Positions 13,793 through 21,090 are shown, numbered from the stretch's first letter. The stretch: 27,731 nt of DNA from an uncultured Prevotellaceae bacterium (GCA_946624335.1 CAMOSA010000009.1:1-27731); one strand, 5' to 3'. Numbers and translations are program-made. Notes: generated by a model not told the origin, from the letters alone.

Positions 13793-15610
13793 ATGAAACG
13801 CAGAGATAAGATTATAATAGGTATCGTCGCCGCCTGTCTGGCCGTGGCCGCAGGCACGTGGATGGATGTGCGGCAGGGCCGCCGTATGCACGCAGCCCTG
13901 GAGCTGGCCTTAGCGCAGAACCGCAGCGGCGTCCCCTTCCGCTCCGACACCATTTACCTCGATGCCGACTCTACCGATGCTGTCACCCTTCATCACGTCG
14001 TCGATTTCTACCGCCACCCCCTCCGCAGCTTCCTCACCCGCCACGCATCATTCCTAACCACTCATTCTTCATTAAAAAGCGAAGCCGACAATTCGTCATT
14101 CGTCACTCGTCATTCGTCATTTTTAATGCAGTCCCTCTACGCCCTCGGCTGCGCTTATCGCGACATGCACGAAGCCCCCATCGCCATCATCACCTGGGAG
14201 GATGCGGTCGCTGCAGCTGATACCACCGCTGATGACTGCGACTACGCCACCCTCTTCCGTGTCTATGGACAAATGGCTGAAGTTTATTTCCGACAATATA
14301 TGCCGGAGAAGCAACTCGAAGCTCAGCAAAAGTGTAGCGATTATGCACTGATGGCCGGCGATACTTTGAATTATATAAAATGTTTGTTGCCCAAGAACGA
14401 TGCATACCTCTCCTTGGGCGACACCGCTGCTGTCTTCGAAAATATCCAACACGTGAGACAACTCTATTTAGAACGAGGACTAAAACAGGAAGCCGCACAA
14501 GTCTATCCTTCTGCCATACATATAGCTCTTGATCGTGGTGAATACGCTAAAGCAGATTCCATGATGCAGATTTATGAGATGGAGTCGGGGTTGTTCGATG
14601 AACAAGGGAATATTGCCCCAACACGGGAAAAATACTATTACCATAAAGGTCGCTACTATGCTGGTATAGGTTTATTGGACTCTGCCGAGATACAGTTCCG
14701 TAAACTTCTCCCATTTGCTGATAACAAAGTAGATGCTTGCCATGGACTTCTTTTTCTTTTCCAATATCAGCAGCAAGCGGATTCTGTAACTAAGTATGCC
14801 CTTTTATATAACAATGCCTTAGCGAATTATCTTAATCACACTCAAACAGAGGCTATTAGTCAGGCAGATGCCATGTATAACTTTCAACGGCAGATGCAAA
14901 TAGCTCAAAAAGAGGAACAAAAAGCCAACAGATGGAGGTTTTTTGGAATATTAGGAACACTCATGGCAAGTATCATTGCACTGACCATATATCTAATAGC
15001 CAAGGAAGAGAAGAAAAGGAAGGAAAAAGAGCTGCAGCATCTCACGGCAACCTACTTCTTAACGTTGGAACAGTTGAATCAAGCCCAAACCGAGTCAGTA
15101 GAACTCCAACGATCGCTCTCGGATAAAGACACATTAGAAAAACTATCACAAGAAAAAACAGAACAAGTCTTGCTGTTAGAAACGAAGGTCGAAGACCTGC
15201 GCAACCAAATAGAGACACTGCAAGATACTGCCACTAGATTAACTTTAAAGGAATCAACATTAATCCAGCATTTCCAAAACATTGCCAAGAGTCATGGCCA
15301 AAAGGGCGCCGGCCGAAAAATAACATTCGAAGATGGGAGAAATGCGTCAACAAAGGAATGGGAGCAAATGTTGGAGATGGTACAGGAAAGTCATCCTCGA
15401 TTATACTTAGTCCTAAAAGAAACCACGTTAACCGAAACCCAGTTAAAAGTATGTCTTTTGTCACGCTATGGGTTCAATAATGAGGAAATGGCAACACTGA
15501 TACCTTTGGATATAAAAACCGTCTCTAATATTAGGACGAAATTAGCAAAAGAAACTTTTCATTTAAACAGTGCCTATGATCTCAATAAATACTTGATAAG
15601 CATTCCATAG
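13793..15610 (+). CDS. Membrane-anchored TPR and helix-turn-helix transcriptional regulator
   Basis: 605 residues. A short cytosolic start and a first hydrophobic segment (6-24) precede TPR-like helical repeats (about 115-375; for example LGCAYRDMHEAPIAIITWEDA, YYYHKGRYYAGIGLLDSAE). A second membrane segment (about 382-403) leads into a coiled coil (about 405-485) and a C-terminal LuxR-like helix-turn-helix (about 545-590: TLTETQLKVCLLSRYGFNNE then ATLIPLDIKTVSNIRTKLAK). The layout implies an envelope-side TPR sensor and a cytosolic DNA-binding domain, as in a Bacteroidales family that often controls nearby secreted proteins. Residues about 78-111 are low-complexity repeat peptide. Base composition drops sharply near 14280, GC-rich before and AT-rich after, as if the gene were a mosaic. 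The DUF3244 gene downstream is the obvious target candidate. Confidence 0.82.
   Translation: MKRRDKIIIGIVAACLAVAAGTWMDVRQGRRMHAALELALAQNRSGVPFRSDTIYLDADSTDAVTLHHVVDFYRHPLRSFLTRHASFLTTHSSLKSEADNSSFVTRHSSFLMQSLYALGCAYRDMHEAPIAIITWEDAVAAADTTADDCDYATLFRVYGQMAEVYFRQYMPEKQLEAQQKCSDYALMAGDTLNYIKCLLPKNDAYLSLGDTAAVFENIQHVRQLYLERGLKQEAAQVYPSAIHIALDRGEYAKADSMMQIYEMESGLFDEQGNIAPTREKYYYHKGRYYAGIGLLDSAEIQFRKLLPFADNKVDACHGLLFLFQYQQQADSVTKYALLYNNALANYLNHTQTEAISQADAMYNFQRQMQIAQKEEQKANRWRFFGILGTLMASIIALTIYLIAKEEKKRKEKELQHLTATYFLTLEQLNQAQTESVELQRSLSDKDTLEKLSQEKTEQVLLLETKVEDLRNQIETLQDTATRLTLKESTLIQHFQNIAKSHGQKGAGRKITFEDGRNASTKEWEQMLEMVQESHPRLYLVLKETTLTETQLKVCLLSRYGFNNEEMATLIPLDIKTVSNIRTKLAKETFHLNSAYDLNKYLISIP
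14029..14128 (+). repeat. Repeat tract (CATTCGTCATTCGTCA type) in frame inside the regulator gene
   Basis: The DNA between about 14029 and 14128 is built from CATTCGTCA- and CTCATTCTTCATT-like units and encodes SFLTRHASF, TTHSSL and SSFVTRHSSF. It keeps the reading frame of the regulator and falls in the loop before the first clear TPR helix pair. Such units usually occur between genes in these genomes. Confidence 0.75.
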
Positions 15611-15660
15611 ATCGTAATTATTTTATTGATGATTGATGGACAGCGAATACGATTTTATGC

Positions 15661-15772
15661 ATAACGTTGATTATTAAAACGTTATTACCCCCCCTATTAC
15701 CAAAAGTGGATTTTCGATGGTTTTTGGGGTTAGATAAATAGTTGCAGGATTCTGGGCTTCTGTTTACCTTTG
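15661..15772 (+). promoter_or_regulatory. Palindrome and promoter ahead of the DUF3244 gene
   Basis: ATAACGTT (15661-15668), a 9-nt loop and AACGTTAT (15678-15685) form a perfect 8-bp inverted repeat after the regulator stop. Then GTTG (15741-15744), 20 nt, and TACCTTTG (15765-15772) form a Bacteroidetes-type promoter, 40 nt before the DUF3244 start. The palindrome could be an operator or the regulator's terminator. A run of seven C follows it. Confidence 0.72.
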
Positions 15773-15811
15773 CACCAGTTTTTATTGTTTAACCCTCTAA
15801 AATCTACGACA

Positions 15812-16165
15812 ATGAAGAAATTATTCTTTTTCCTTGTGGCGTTATTTACAGCCACAGCAATGAACGCTGATCCAGGTGACGGCGTCGTAATTCCCTTGAA
15901 TCCAATTATCACTACTCCTGACAATGGTGGTAATCCCCGTTCTCCCATCCTCGTACCCGTCCTATATATAGACGGTTACACGCTGACGGCAGCCGACGGC
16001 ACCCTCAGCTCCACCATCAACATCCTCGATGAGAACGGGGACGTCGTGTTCAACACCTTTGTATATATAGAAGGTGGCATCACCCTGCCCTCGACCCTCT
16101 CCGGCACCTACACCATCGAAGTCATCCGCGGCAGCCAGACCTTCGTCGGTGAAATCACCCTCTAA
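15812..16165 (+). CDS. Small secreted DUF3244 protein
   Basis: 117 residues from the ATG at 15812. An upstream in-frame ATG at 15770 overlaps the -7 box, so it would precede the transcript start and is rejected. A signal peptide (MKKLFFFLVALFTATAMNA) is followed by a proline-rich linker and a small beta domain: VPVLYIDGYTLTAAD, then FNTFVYIEGGITLPSTLSG, ending IRGSQTFVGEITL. This fits DUF3244, a Bacteroidales family of small exported beta-sandwich proteins of unknown function, often beside TPR-HTH regulators. It lies between the regulator and a tag-bearing secreted protein. Its last 42 nt, stop codon and downstream 35 nt are repeated twice later in the locus. Confidence 0.8.
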   Translation: MKKLFFFLVALFTATAMNADPGDGVVIPLNPIITTPDNGGNPRSPILVPVLYIDGYTLTAADGTLSSTINILDENGDVVFNTFVYIEGGITLPSTLSGTYTIEVIRGSQTFVGEITL

Positions 16166-16200
16166 ACATCAAAAACGCCCATTCCATCGGGGATTTTGGG
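16124..16200 (+). repeat. DUF3244 3'-end repeat, parental copy A
   Basis: 77 nt from ATCCGCGGCAGCCAGACC to GATTTTGGG. It covers the codons for IRGSQTFVGEITL, the stop and the downstream stem-loop region. Copy B (18877-18953) matches it at 73 of 77 positions by eye, and copy C (20737-20807) is similarly close. Only this copy is attached to an intact DUF3244 gene. Confidence 0.9.
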
Positions 16201-16205
16201 CATAG

Positions 16206-16376
16206 ATGGTGACTACAGCAAAGCCGCAGGGTCATGTCTTTGTCGAGAAAGAGCAGATGACGATAAAGGCTCCTCAGGGAGTGACCATAAAGAATAACTT
16301 CACCCTCAAGAAAGGGGCGACACTGGTCATTGACCCGACCATCCAGCATATTTATCATCAGGCGGAAGAGCAGTAA
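16206..16376 (+). pseudogene. Remnant: C-terminal part of a secreted-protein domain (56 codons)
   Basis: A short open frame reads VFVEKEQMTIKAPQGVTIKN and NFTLKKGATLVIDP before TAA. The pattern 'I-x-A-x-x-x-V-T-I-K-N-x-F-x-L-K-K-G-A-x-L' resembles the repeated beta strands near the C-terminus of large Bacteroidales surface proteins. No start signal or full domain is present, so it is probably the tail of a lost gene. It begins 5 nt after repeat copy A. Confidence 0.55.
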
Positions 16377-16408
16377 AGGTGACGCCCAACAACATTTTCT
16401 TGAAAAAA

Positions 16409-16440
16409 TTTGTCTTGAACTGGGAAATAAATTACTTTTG
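16409..16440 (+). promoter_or_regulatory. Promoter of the tag-bearing secreted protein
   Basis: TTTG (16409-16412), 20 nt, then TACTTTTG (16433-16440), the consensus layout. Transcription would start near 16447, so translation must begin at the ATG at 16469 and not at the earlier in-frame ATG at 16379. Confidence 0.85.
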
Positions 16441-16468
16441 CAACGTAGAACCTATAAAACGTACCGTT

Positions 16469-17923
16469 ATGAAACGAATAAGCATACTCTTGACGATATG
16501 CCTGCTCGCCAACATGGGAGCCTGGGCACAGGACGAGACCCCGTATCGAGTCATTGATACGACGATGGTCTTCAGTGAGGCCGATTTCACGACGGAAACA
16601 ACCAGCCGCGGACTTAATGCCTTCGTTCATGTTAACTATCCCGATGACCCGACTTTCACCTTATTTGCCCAATGGACAGGAGAGCATACGTGGCTCATGG
16701 CCTGGTCACCCATCTTCACGCTACAGCAGGATGAGAGGATAGCTACAGCCGACTGTGTCAGCTGCGAGCTGGAGGATGAAGTGCTGTTCATGGAGCATCC
16801 GCAGCTCCGTGGCGACGAAAGTGCTTCCATCCCCTATGGCAAGGATTCACCGCTGCAGCCTTGCTATGCCTTCCAATACAGGGGACCAGGCAGGACATTA
16901 GGGCGATCACTACATGAGCTGGCTGCAAAGTCCGACGAGTTCGACTATCTGTGCTTTGTACGACAACTCATGGTTAAGGTGTGCCCCTTCCGATACGACT
17001 GCCAGACGGACAAGCTCTATCTGTACAGAAAAGTTCGCGTGAAGATCCGACTGGCAGAACGCCCGATGAACAGGTATGAACAGGAAGGCTACGTTCGCGA
17101 TCAGGACGGACATCCTCTTGCTAATGCCGTATTGACCGTAAACGGAGATAAAGAGTACCTCACAGATTCCGACGGGCACTATAAAATAGTTGTAGAGACA
17201 TGGGATTCGGAAGTCAAATACAGCTTAAAAGTTACAGCGGACGATATGACATCGGCCAGAGGATACCTTTCCGTGTCGTTCCCCATCTCGATATTCAATC
17301 TCTCTGCGACAAAAGACTTCCAACTGTACAACACGCTATCATTCAAGGCCGGTGAACTGTGCACGATAATGTTGCCCGTAATTCCTGATAAGAGTTTGGG
17401 GCGCTATTTCCAATTAGACCGCGTTGAAGATGGTAACATTGTTTTCGAACGCGAATTCGCTCCGAAAGCCTACTGCCCTTACATCCTCATTCCCGACAGA
17501 AACGAAAGTGTTGCACTCACGAATATGGATCTACGCCAAGACACCGTCGTGATGGTTTGCGACGAACTCAATCAATGTGCCTTCGTCGGGTCGTCCTATT
17601 CCGCCATAGCCTATTATTCCCAGAATAGCAAATGCTACCCGATAGACCAGAAGCAATCTAACCCAATATATGTGGAAGCCATGCACGCCGCCTTATACTA
17701 TCCATATTTTGAAAACTGGGGGTTGATTCTTCACGACCCGACAGATGTCCCCACGGCCATCCACGACACCCCCGCTCAACAAATAGTAAATGGTAAATCA
17801 TTGAATGGTAAATGCTATGACCTCTCAGGCCGCCTTATAAACAATGGACAATGGAAAATGGGCAATGGAAAATTGCCACGGGGAGTCTATATCAAGGATG
17901 GACGGAAGATGGTGGTGAGGTGA
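16469..17923 (+). CDS. Secreted multidomain protein with gingipain-prodomain-like region and C-terminal tail
   Basis: 484 residues from the ATG chosen by the promoter. The signal peptide ends GAWAQ (about 21). Residues about 120-200 (RGPGRTLGRSLHEL ... CPFRYDCQTDKLYLYRKVRV) recall the N-terminal prodomain of C25 gingipain-type proteases, but no protease domain follows. Residues 206-262 are a carboxypeptidase-regulatory-like beta domain (EGYVRDQDGHPLANAVLTVN ... DSDGHYKI). Residues about 289-345 (SFKAGELCTIMLP ... PKAYCPYILIPD) match a module frequent in Prevotella surface proteins. The end (CYDLSGR ... GVYIKDGRKMVVR) is the tail shared with the GH27 and M60 proteins, enlarged by repeat-coded NG-rich peptide. 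It is probably exported to the surface; the function is unknown. Confidence 0.65.
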   Translation: MKRISILLTICLLANMGAWAQDETPYRVIDTTMVFSEADFTTETTSRGLNAFVHVNYPDDPTFTLFAQWTGEHTWLMAWSPIFTLQQDERIATADCVSCELEDEVLFMEHPQLRGDESASIPYGKDSPLQPCYAFQYRGPGRTLGRSLHELAAKSDEFDYLCFVRQLMVKVCPFRYDCQTDKLYLYRKVRVKIRLAERPMNRYEQEGYVRDQDGHPLANAVLTVNGDKEYLTDSDGHYKIVVETWDSEVKYSLKVTADDMTSARGYLSVSFPISIFNLSATKDFQLYNTLSFKAGELCTIMLPVIPDKSLGRYFQLDRVEDGNIVFEREFAPKAYCPYILIPDRNESVALTNMDLRQDTVVMVCDELNQCAFVGSSYSAIAYYSQNSKCYPIDQKQSNPIYVEAMHAALYYPYFENWGLILHDPTDVPTAIHDTPAQQIVNGKSLNGKCYDLSGRLINNGQWKMGNGKLPRGVYIKDGRKMVVR

Positions 17924-18000
17924 GTGGGAATTAAAAATTAAAAGAGGAAAGAGAAAAATGAATTAAAAAGTAAAAATGGCCGGTCCTCTGGCCCCCCTTT
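17904..18000 (+). repeat. Tag-gene 3'-end repeat, parental copy
   Basis: From GGAAGATGGTGGTGAGGTGA (the last codons and stop of the secreted-protein gene) through TTAAAAATTAAAAGAG and GAATTAAAAAGTAAAAAT to GTCCTCTGGCCCCCCT. The first 43 nt recur at 20445-20487 with one mismatch, and the later blocks recur to 20587. Confidence 0.88.
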
Positions 18001-18094
18001 GGGGTAGCGAAGGAACAATCGATTGACAGCGATCGACCTTGGCTCCACACATGAAGGGTGTCAGATAGAACAAAATCAAAATAATAAAAGAATC

Positions 18095-18868
18095 ATGAAC
18101 AAGAGTAAGTACTTATCTATGGCTATTCTTATGGCCTTCTCCTTTCTTTTCACGCTCTCTTGCGACGACAAGGAGACCACCGAAGAGATCATTGCCGAGG
18201 AAGAGACGTTGCTGACCGACGGGGAGAAGCAGCTGCTGCACCAGACGCCGGAATTTGTCGGCAGCTCCTTCTTTGAACAGGAACAGCAAACGATGGCAGC
18301 CATCAAGGCTGCAACGACCGAAGAGACCGTCGACGGATGGCGCATACAGAAGGACGGACGGGGTGTGGTGACGCAGGTGGTGTTCGAAGACATCACCCTG
18401 CAGCAGCCACCGACCGATGGCCAAGCCTACCTGACCAGATTCTTCGGGCAGGAGGCTGCAGCGCAATTCGTCAAGACGGACGGAAACGAAGAGATGGAAG
18501 TCTACACGCAGAAGTACGGTGAATACGAAGTGGCGCAATATGGTTTCTGGTACGACGGGCAGGGCGTTATGCAAAAGGCCATAGGGACCTATTACCCGAT
18601 AGAAGGACTCAACCTTGAGCCTACCATCCGTCCCTATGCCGCCCGTATGATTTTGGCCTCTTACCTGGGACAATCGGTCAAGGGGATTTATGAAACGCCT
18701 CACCTGGGAATCATGATGAAACCAGATGGCACGCAGTGGATCCCCACACTCGTATACTATGTCAGTACGAAAAGCAATAACGCTGACACGGTGTCACACG
18801 GCGAAGTCACTTTTGCGGCAGTCGACGCACACACAGGCCGACTTATATTTGTTGAGCATATAATGTGA
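18095..18868 (+). CDS. Lipoprotein resembling a protease propeptide (FTP/PepSY-like)
   Basis: 257 residues from the ATG at 18095, chosen because it opens directly on a lipoprotein signal peptide. The in-frame ATG at 18023 would add a non-hydrophobic extension. The lipobox is FTLSC. The charged linker (DDKETTEEIIAEEETLLTDG) leads to a mixed alpha/beta region with the order seen in thermolysin-type FTP propeptides: EVYTQKYGEYEVAQYGFWYD, then GQGVMQKAIGTYYP, a helix (RPYAARMILASYLG), LVYYVSTKS and finally FAAVDAHTGRLIF. No protease gene is adjacent, so it may be a free-standing inhibitor or ligand-binding lipoprotein. The homology is weak and read by eye. It lies between the tag protein and repeat copy B. 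Confidence 0.6.
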   Translation: MNKSKYLSMAILMAFSFLFTLSCDDKETTEEIIAEEETLLTDGEKQLLHQTPEFVGSSFFEQEQQTMAAIKAATTEETVDGWRIQKDGRGVVTQVVFEDITLQQPPTDGQAYLTRFFGQEAAAQFVKTDGNEEMEVYTQKYGEYEVAQYGFWYDGQGVMQKAIGTYYPIEGLNLEPTIRPYAARMILASYLGQSVKGIYETPHLGIMMKPDGTQWIPTLVYYVSTKSNNADTVSHGEVTFAAVDAHTGRLIFVEHIM

Positions 18869-18876
18869 GTATGCTC

Positions 18877-18953
18877 ATCCGCGGCAGCCAGACCTTCGTC
18901 GGAGAAATCACCCTCTGAACATCAAAAACGCCCATTTCATCGGAGATTTTGGG
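18877..18953 (+). repeat. DUF3244 3'-end relic, copy B
   Basis: 77 nt, same length as copy A, with four differences. It still encodes IRGSQTFVGEITL plus a stop in one frame, but no DUF3244 gene precedes it: the lipoprotein stop codon is 8 nt upstream. Across its end, CATCGGAG (18938-18945) pairs perfectly with CTCCGATG (18954-18961) around the loop ATTTTGGG, a terminator-like stem without a T-run. Confidence 0.92.
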
Positions 18954-19032
18954 CTCCGATGGGATGAGCGGGTTCAATCCTTTTCAAAATTATTCAGACA
19001 AAACTTTTGCCATATCAACAAACTAAATCATC

Positions 19033-19368
19033 ATGAAGAAAATTCTTTCAACTCTCATCCTTATGGTCTCTATCTCGGCCACATCTGTACTGTTGCCTTC
19101 ATGCTCTGACAAAGATTCAGACCCTATTACCGAAGGCTGCATAAAAGTAGAAATTAAAGATATCAACAATGGGATGGTATCTGCCTGGGCTCTTGAATCG
19201 GATTATGTATGGCGGATTACATTCTACGAGTCTGATCTTAATGGACTTTCTGTCCAAGCTGGAGACATTATTGAAATACATATAATTAAATACGAGAAAG
19301 ATTTAATCCAACTGACCGATACCGATAAGCCTTCAATTACTTGCCAAAAAATAAACTATTGTAAATAA
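19033..19368 (+). CDS. Small lipoprotein of unknown function
   Basis: 111 residues. The signal peptide (MKKILSTLILMVSISATS) ends in VLLPSC, lipidation at Cys24, followed by the acidic linker SDKDSD. The mature part is a small beta-rich domain (CIKVEIKDINNGMVSAWALE ... WRITFYESDLNG ... AGDIIEIHIIKYEKD). No family is recognised. The gene is AT-rich compared with the flanking metabolic genes. It is the first of three small envelope genes running to 20445, and it begins 64 nt after the stem-loop of repeat copy B. The sequence AACTTTTG (19002-19009) may be a weak promoter box. Confidence 0.75.
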   Translation: MKKILSTLILMVSISATSVLLPSCSDKDSDPITEGCIKVEIKDINNGMVSAWALESDYVWRITFYESDLNGLSVQAGDIIEIHIIKYEKDLIQLTDTDKPSITCQKINYCK

Positions 19369-19384
19369 TAATGCATTTGTTCCC

Positions 19385-19756
19385 ATGAAAAGGATTTTAT
19401 TATACGCCTTCATATTATTCTCTCTCTCGACGTATGCACAGCGTGGCTACTGGGTAAAATCAGCATTTATAGAGCTAAAGCCTAGCATGTCGTCGCGGTA
19501 TTCTATACAGATTTTAGATGGCAACATATTCGGAAGAATGGACGAAAACATCCAGTCGACCTTTACCCAGATTCATCGCATCACACATAATGGATTTATT
19601 GTGGAAGCAGAATCCTCTCCGACGAATAAGAATTGGTACATCTCAAAGGCATACAGAAGTCCTTCAACAGATGAAACTTTTGTTCGTCCAAGAATCGCAG
19701 TATCGATAAAAGACGGCTGTCCTATAGTTGTTTCCTTTAACTTACTTCAAAAATGA
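19385..19756 (+). CDS. Small exported protein of unknown function
   Basis: 123 residues with a signal peptide ending STYAQ (about 18). The mature part is predicted beta-rich from its pattern (YSIQILDGNIFGRM ... ITHNGFIVEAESS ... RPRIAVSIKDGCPIVVSF). No family is recognised. It starts 16 nt after the previous gene and its stop overlaps the next start (ATGA at 19753-19756), so the three genes look like one transcription and translation unit. It is AT-rich like its neighbours. Confidence 0.75.
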   Translation: MKRILLYAFILFSLSTYAQRGYWVKSAFIELKPSMSSRYSIQILDGNIFGRMDENIQSTFTQIHRITHNGFIVEAESSPTNKNWYISKAYRSPSTDETFVRPRIAVSIKDGCPIVVSFNLLQK

Positions 19757-20445
19757 GATATCGTTTTATTTGCCTTTCTCTTTTTTTCATTATGTGTGCG
19801 ATGATTGAGGTTCATGCCGTTAACCCTTTCAAATATCATCGTGACAGTTTTCACCGCCATGAGTTTGGACTATCCATTGGAGTCGTTGACAGGACTAAGC
19901 TTTATAGACATAATGACTCTTTTGTAAGGAACACGAGCGAAAAGCTACAGATTGAAGGCTATATTTTCGATGACTATCTTCCGGCGTTAACGCTAAACGG
20001 CCACTATTCTTATCACCCGAATGATCGTTTGGGCATCGGTGCCTCTGCTGGATGGACATCAATGCCCGGCCAAAACTCACTCCATTACAGTGACTCTAAG
20101 CAATGGGAAGAAGAAGGGTTAAAAGATGCTTCGGCATCGGCACGCACCTTCTTTGCTATGCCAACGATACAATATAAATGGTTGCAAAACCGTCATATCA
20201 GTATGTACAGCAGGGGTGGTATAGGAGCATATTACTGCCATCGTAACTATACTTATTGGGAACGTGATACAAGGATAGAACATGATATTACTGAGGACAA
20301 ATTCCTGTTTGCTTATCAAGTCACGGCACTTGGAGTAGACTTCAGCAACGGCCCCGTCCGATTCTTCATGGAAGCTGGTTATGGTGCCGAAGGTGTGTTC
20401 AAAATTGGCATTTCCGCACACTTAGGAAGAGCCTGTAGAAAATAG
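19753..20445 (+). CDS. Outer membrane beta-barrel protein (probable 8-strand type)
   Basis: 230 residues. A signal peptide (MRYRFICLSLFFIMCAMIEVHA) is followed by alternating polar/hydrophobic strands typical of small OmpW/OmpX-like barrels: EFGLSIGVVDR, LTLNGHYSYHPNDRLGIGAS, TIQYKWLQNRHISMYSRGGI, VRFFMEAGYGAEGVFKIGIS. The start overlaps the previous gene by ATGA. The stop codon TAG (20443-20445) ends exactly where the copied 3' end of the tag-bearing gene begins, so the last residues (GRACRK) may come from a junction. It is AT-rich relative to the barrel gene at 21735. Confidence 0.7.
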   Translation: MRYRFICLSLFFIMCAMIEVHAVNPFKYHRDSFHRHEFGLSIGVVDRTKLYRHNDSFVRNTSEKLQIEGYIFDDYLPALTLNGHYSYHPNDRLGIGASAGWTSMPGQNSLHYSDSKQWEEEGLKDASASARTFFAMPTIQYKWLQNRHISMYSRGGIGAYYCHRNYTYWERDTRIEHDITEDKFLFAYQVTALGVDFSNGPVRFFMEAGYGAEGVFKIGISAHLGRACRK

Positions 20446-20587
20446 GAAGATGGTGGTGAGGTGAGTGGGAATTAAAAATTTAAAGAGAACGGCACCTGCG
20501 GGGAAGTAAGCCCCTGCGGGGATTTAAAAATTAAAAGAGAAAAAATGAATTAAAAAGTAAAAATTGACTTGTCCTCTGGCCCCCCTC
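20445..20587 (+). repeat. Tag-gene 3'-end relic
   Basis: It starts with GGAAGATGGTGGTGAGGTGA, which would encode KMVVR and a stop, and follows the layout of 17904-18000. It differs by an inserted block in which TTAAAAATTAAAAGAG is repeated around a GC-rich unit (CACCTGCGGGGAAGTAAG, then CCCCTGCGGGG). No tag-bearing gene precedes it. Confidence 0.88.
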
Positions 20588-20605
20588 CCTGACGGGTGGC
20601 TACGA

Positions 20606-20628
20606 GGTAAAGACTGAGTGTCTTTACC
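20606..20628 (+). repeat. Perfect 9-bp hairpin
   Basis: GGTAAAGAC, loop TGAGT, GTCTTTACC. It sits in a gene-free stretch (20446-21107) between the tag-gene relic and DUF3244 relic C. The remaining sequence to 20736 shows nothing recognisable. Confidence 0.7.
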
Positions 20629-20736
20629 GAAGTGGCCTTCTCAGTGCTCGACGAATGCAAGATAGGTTCACCTAATCGCAGCAGTCGGCGCTAAGCACGT
20701 GAGGCAGGGTCGGGGGTGGGTCTTTAGTCTCCCCCA

Positions 20737-20807
20737 CGCGGCAGCCAGACCTTCGTCAGAGAAATCACCCTTTAAACATCAAAAACGCCCATTTCATCGG
20801 GGATTTT
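20737..20807 (+). repeat. DUF3244 3'-end relic, copy C
   Basis: About 71 nt matching copies A and B from CGCGGCAGCCAGACC through the stop codon to GATTTT. The relic encodes RGSQTFVREITL and TAA. It is followed within 8 nt by the second copy of the 13.4-kb dispersed repeat. Confidence 0.9.
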
Positions 20808-20814
20808 CGACTGT

Positions 20815-20908
20815 GATGGGATAGTGGTTGTTATACCCTGGCATGGGCTTCAGCGTTTTTTTATTTTTTTGTTTCAAAAGTACCGCACATGTCACAGGAA
20901 AGTGAAAG
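20815..20908 (+). repeat. Dispersed repeat, copy 2
   Basis: Matches 13397-13490: GATGGGATAGTGG, the T-rich block and AAAAGTACCGCACATGTCA are shared, with scattered substitutions. It joins directly to DUF3244 relic C upstream and to hairpins and tandem repeats downstream. Confidence 0.85.
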
Positions 20909-20919
20909 GTTGAAAAGTT

Positions 20920-21030
20920 CTTCGCAGAGCGAAGCGAGCAGAGCTCGAGCGGAAACGTTGAAAAGTGAAAAGTGAAGAGTGAAAGAGTGAAGAGTGAAAG
21001 AGTGAAGAGTGAAAGAGTGAAAGAGTGAAA
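20920..21030 (+). repeat. Twin AGA-loop hairpins and AGTGAAAG tandem tract
   Basis: CTTCGC-AGA-GCGAAG (20920-20934) is followed without a gap by CGAGC-AGA-GCTCG (20935-20947), two hairpins with the same loop. From about 20958 to 21030 short AGTGAAAG/AGTGAAG units repeat in tandem. The unit resembles the shorter tract at 13484-13516. Confidence 0.8.
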
Positions 21031-21090
21031 AAAACACTCATAAGTTGTAATATTTTCATCGAATCGTGTGTATATATAGGTAGGAAAGGT

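Noticed and set aside
16379..16468. N-terminal 30-codon extension of the tag-bearing protein
   Set aside because: A consensus promoter (16409-16440) lies inside the extension, and a proper signal peptide begins at 16469.
20958..21030. Tandem AGTGAAAG tract as a CRISPR array
   Set aside because: Units are only about 7-8 nt and contiguous with no unique spacers; no cas genes nearby.
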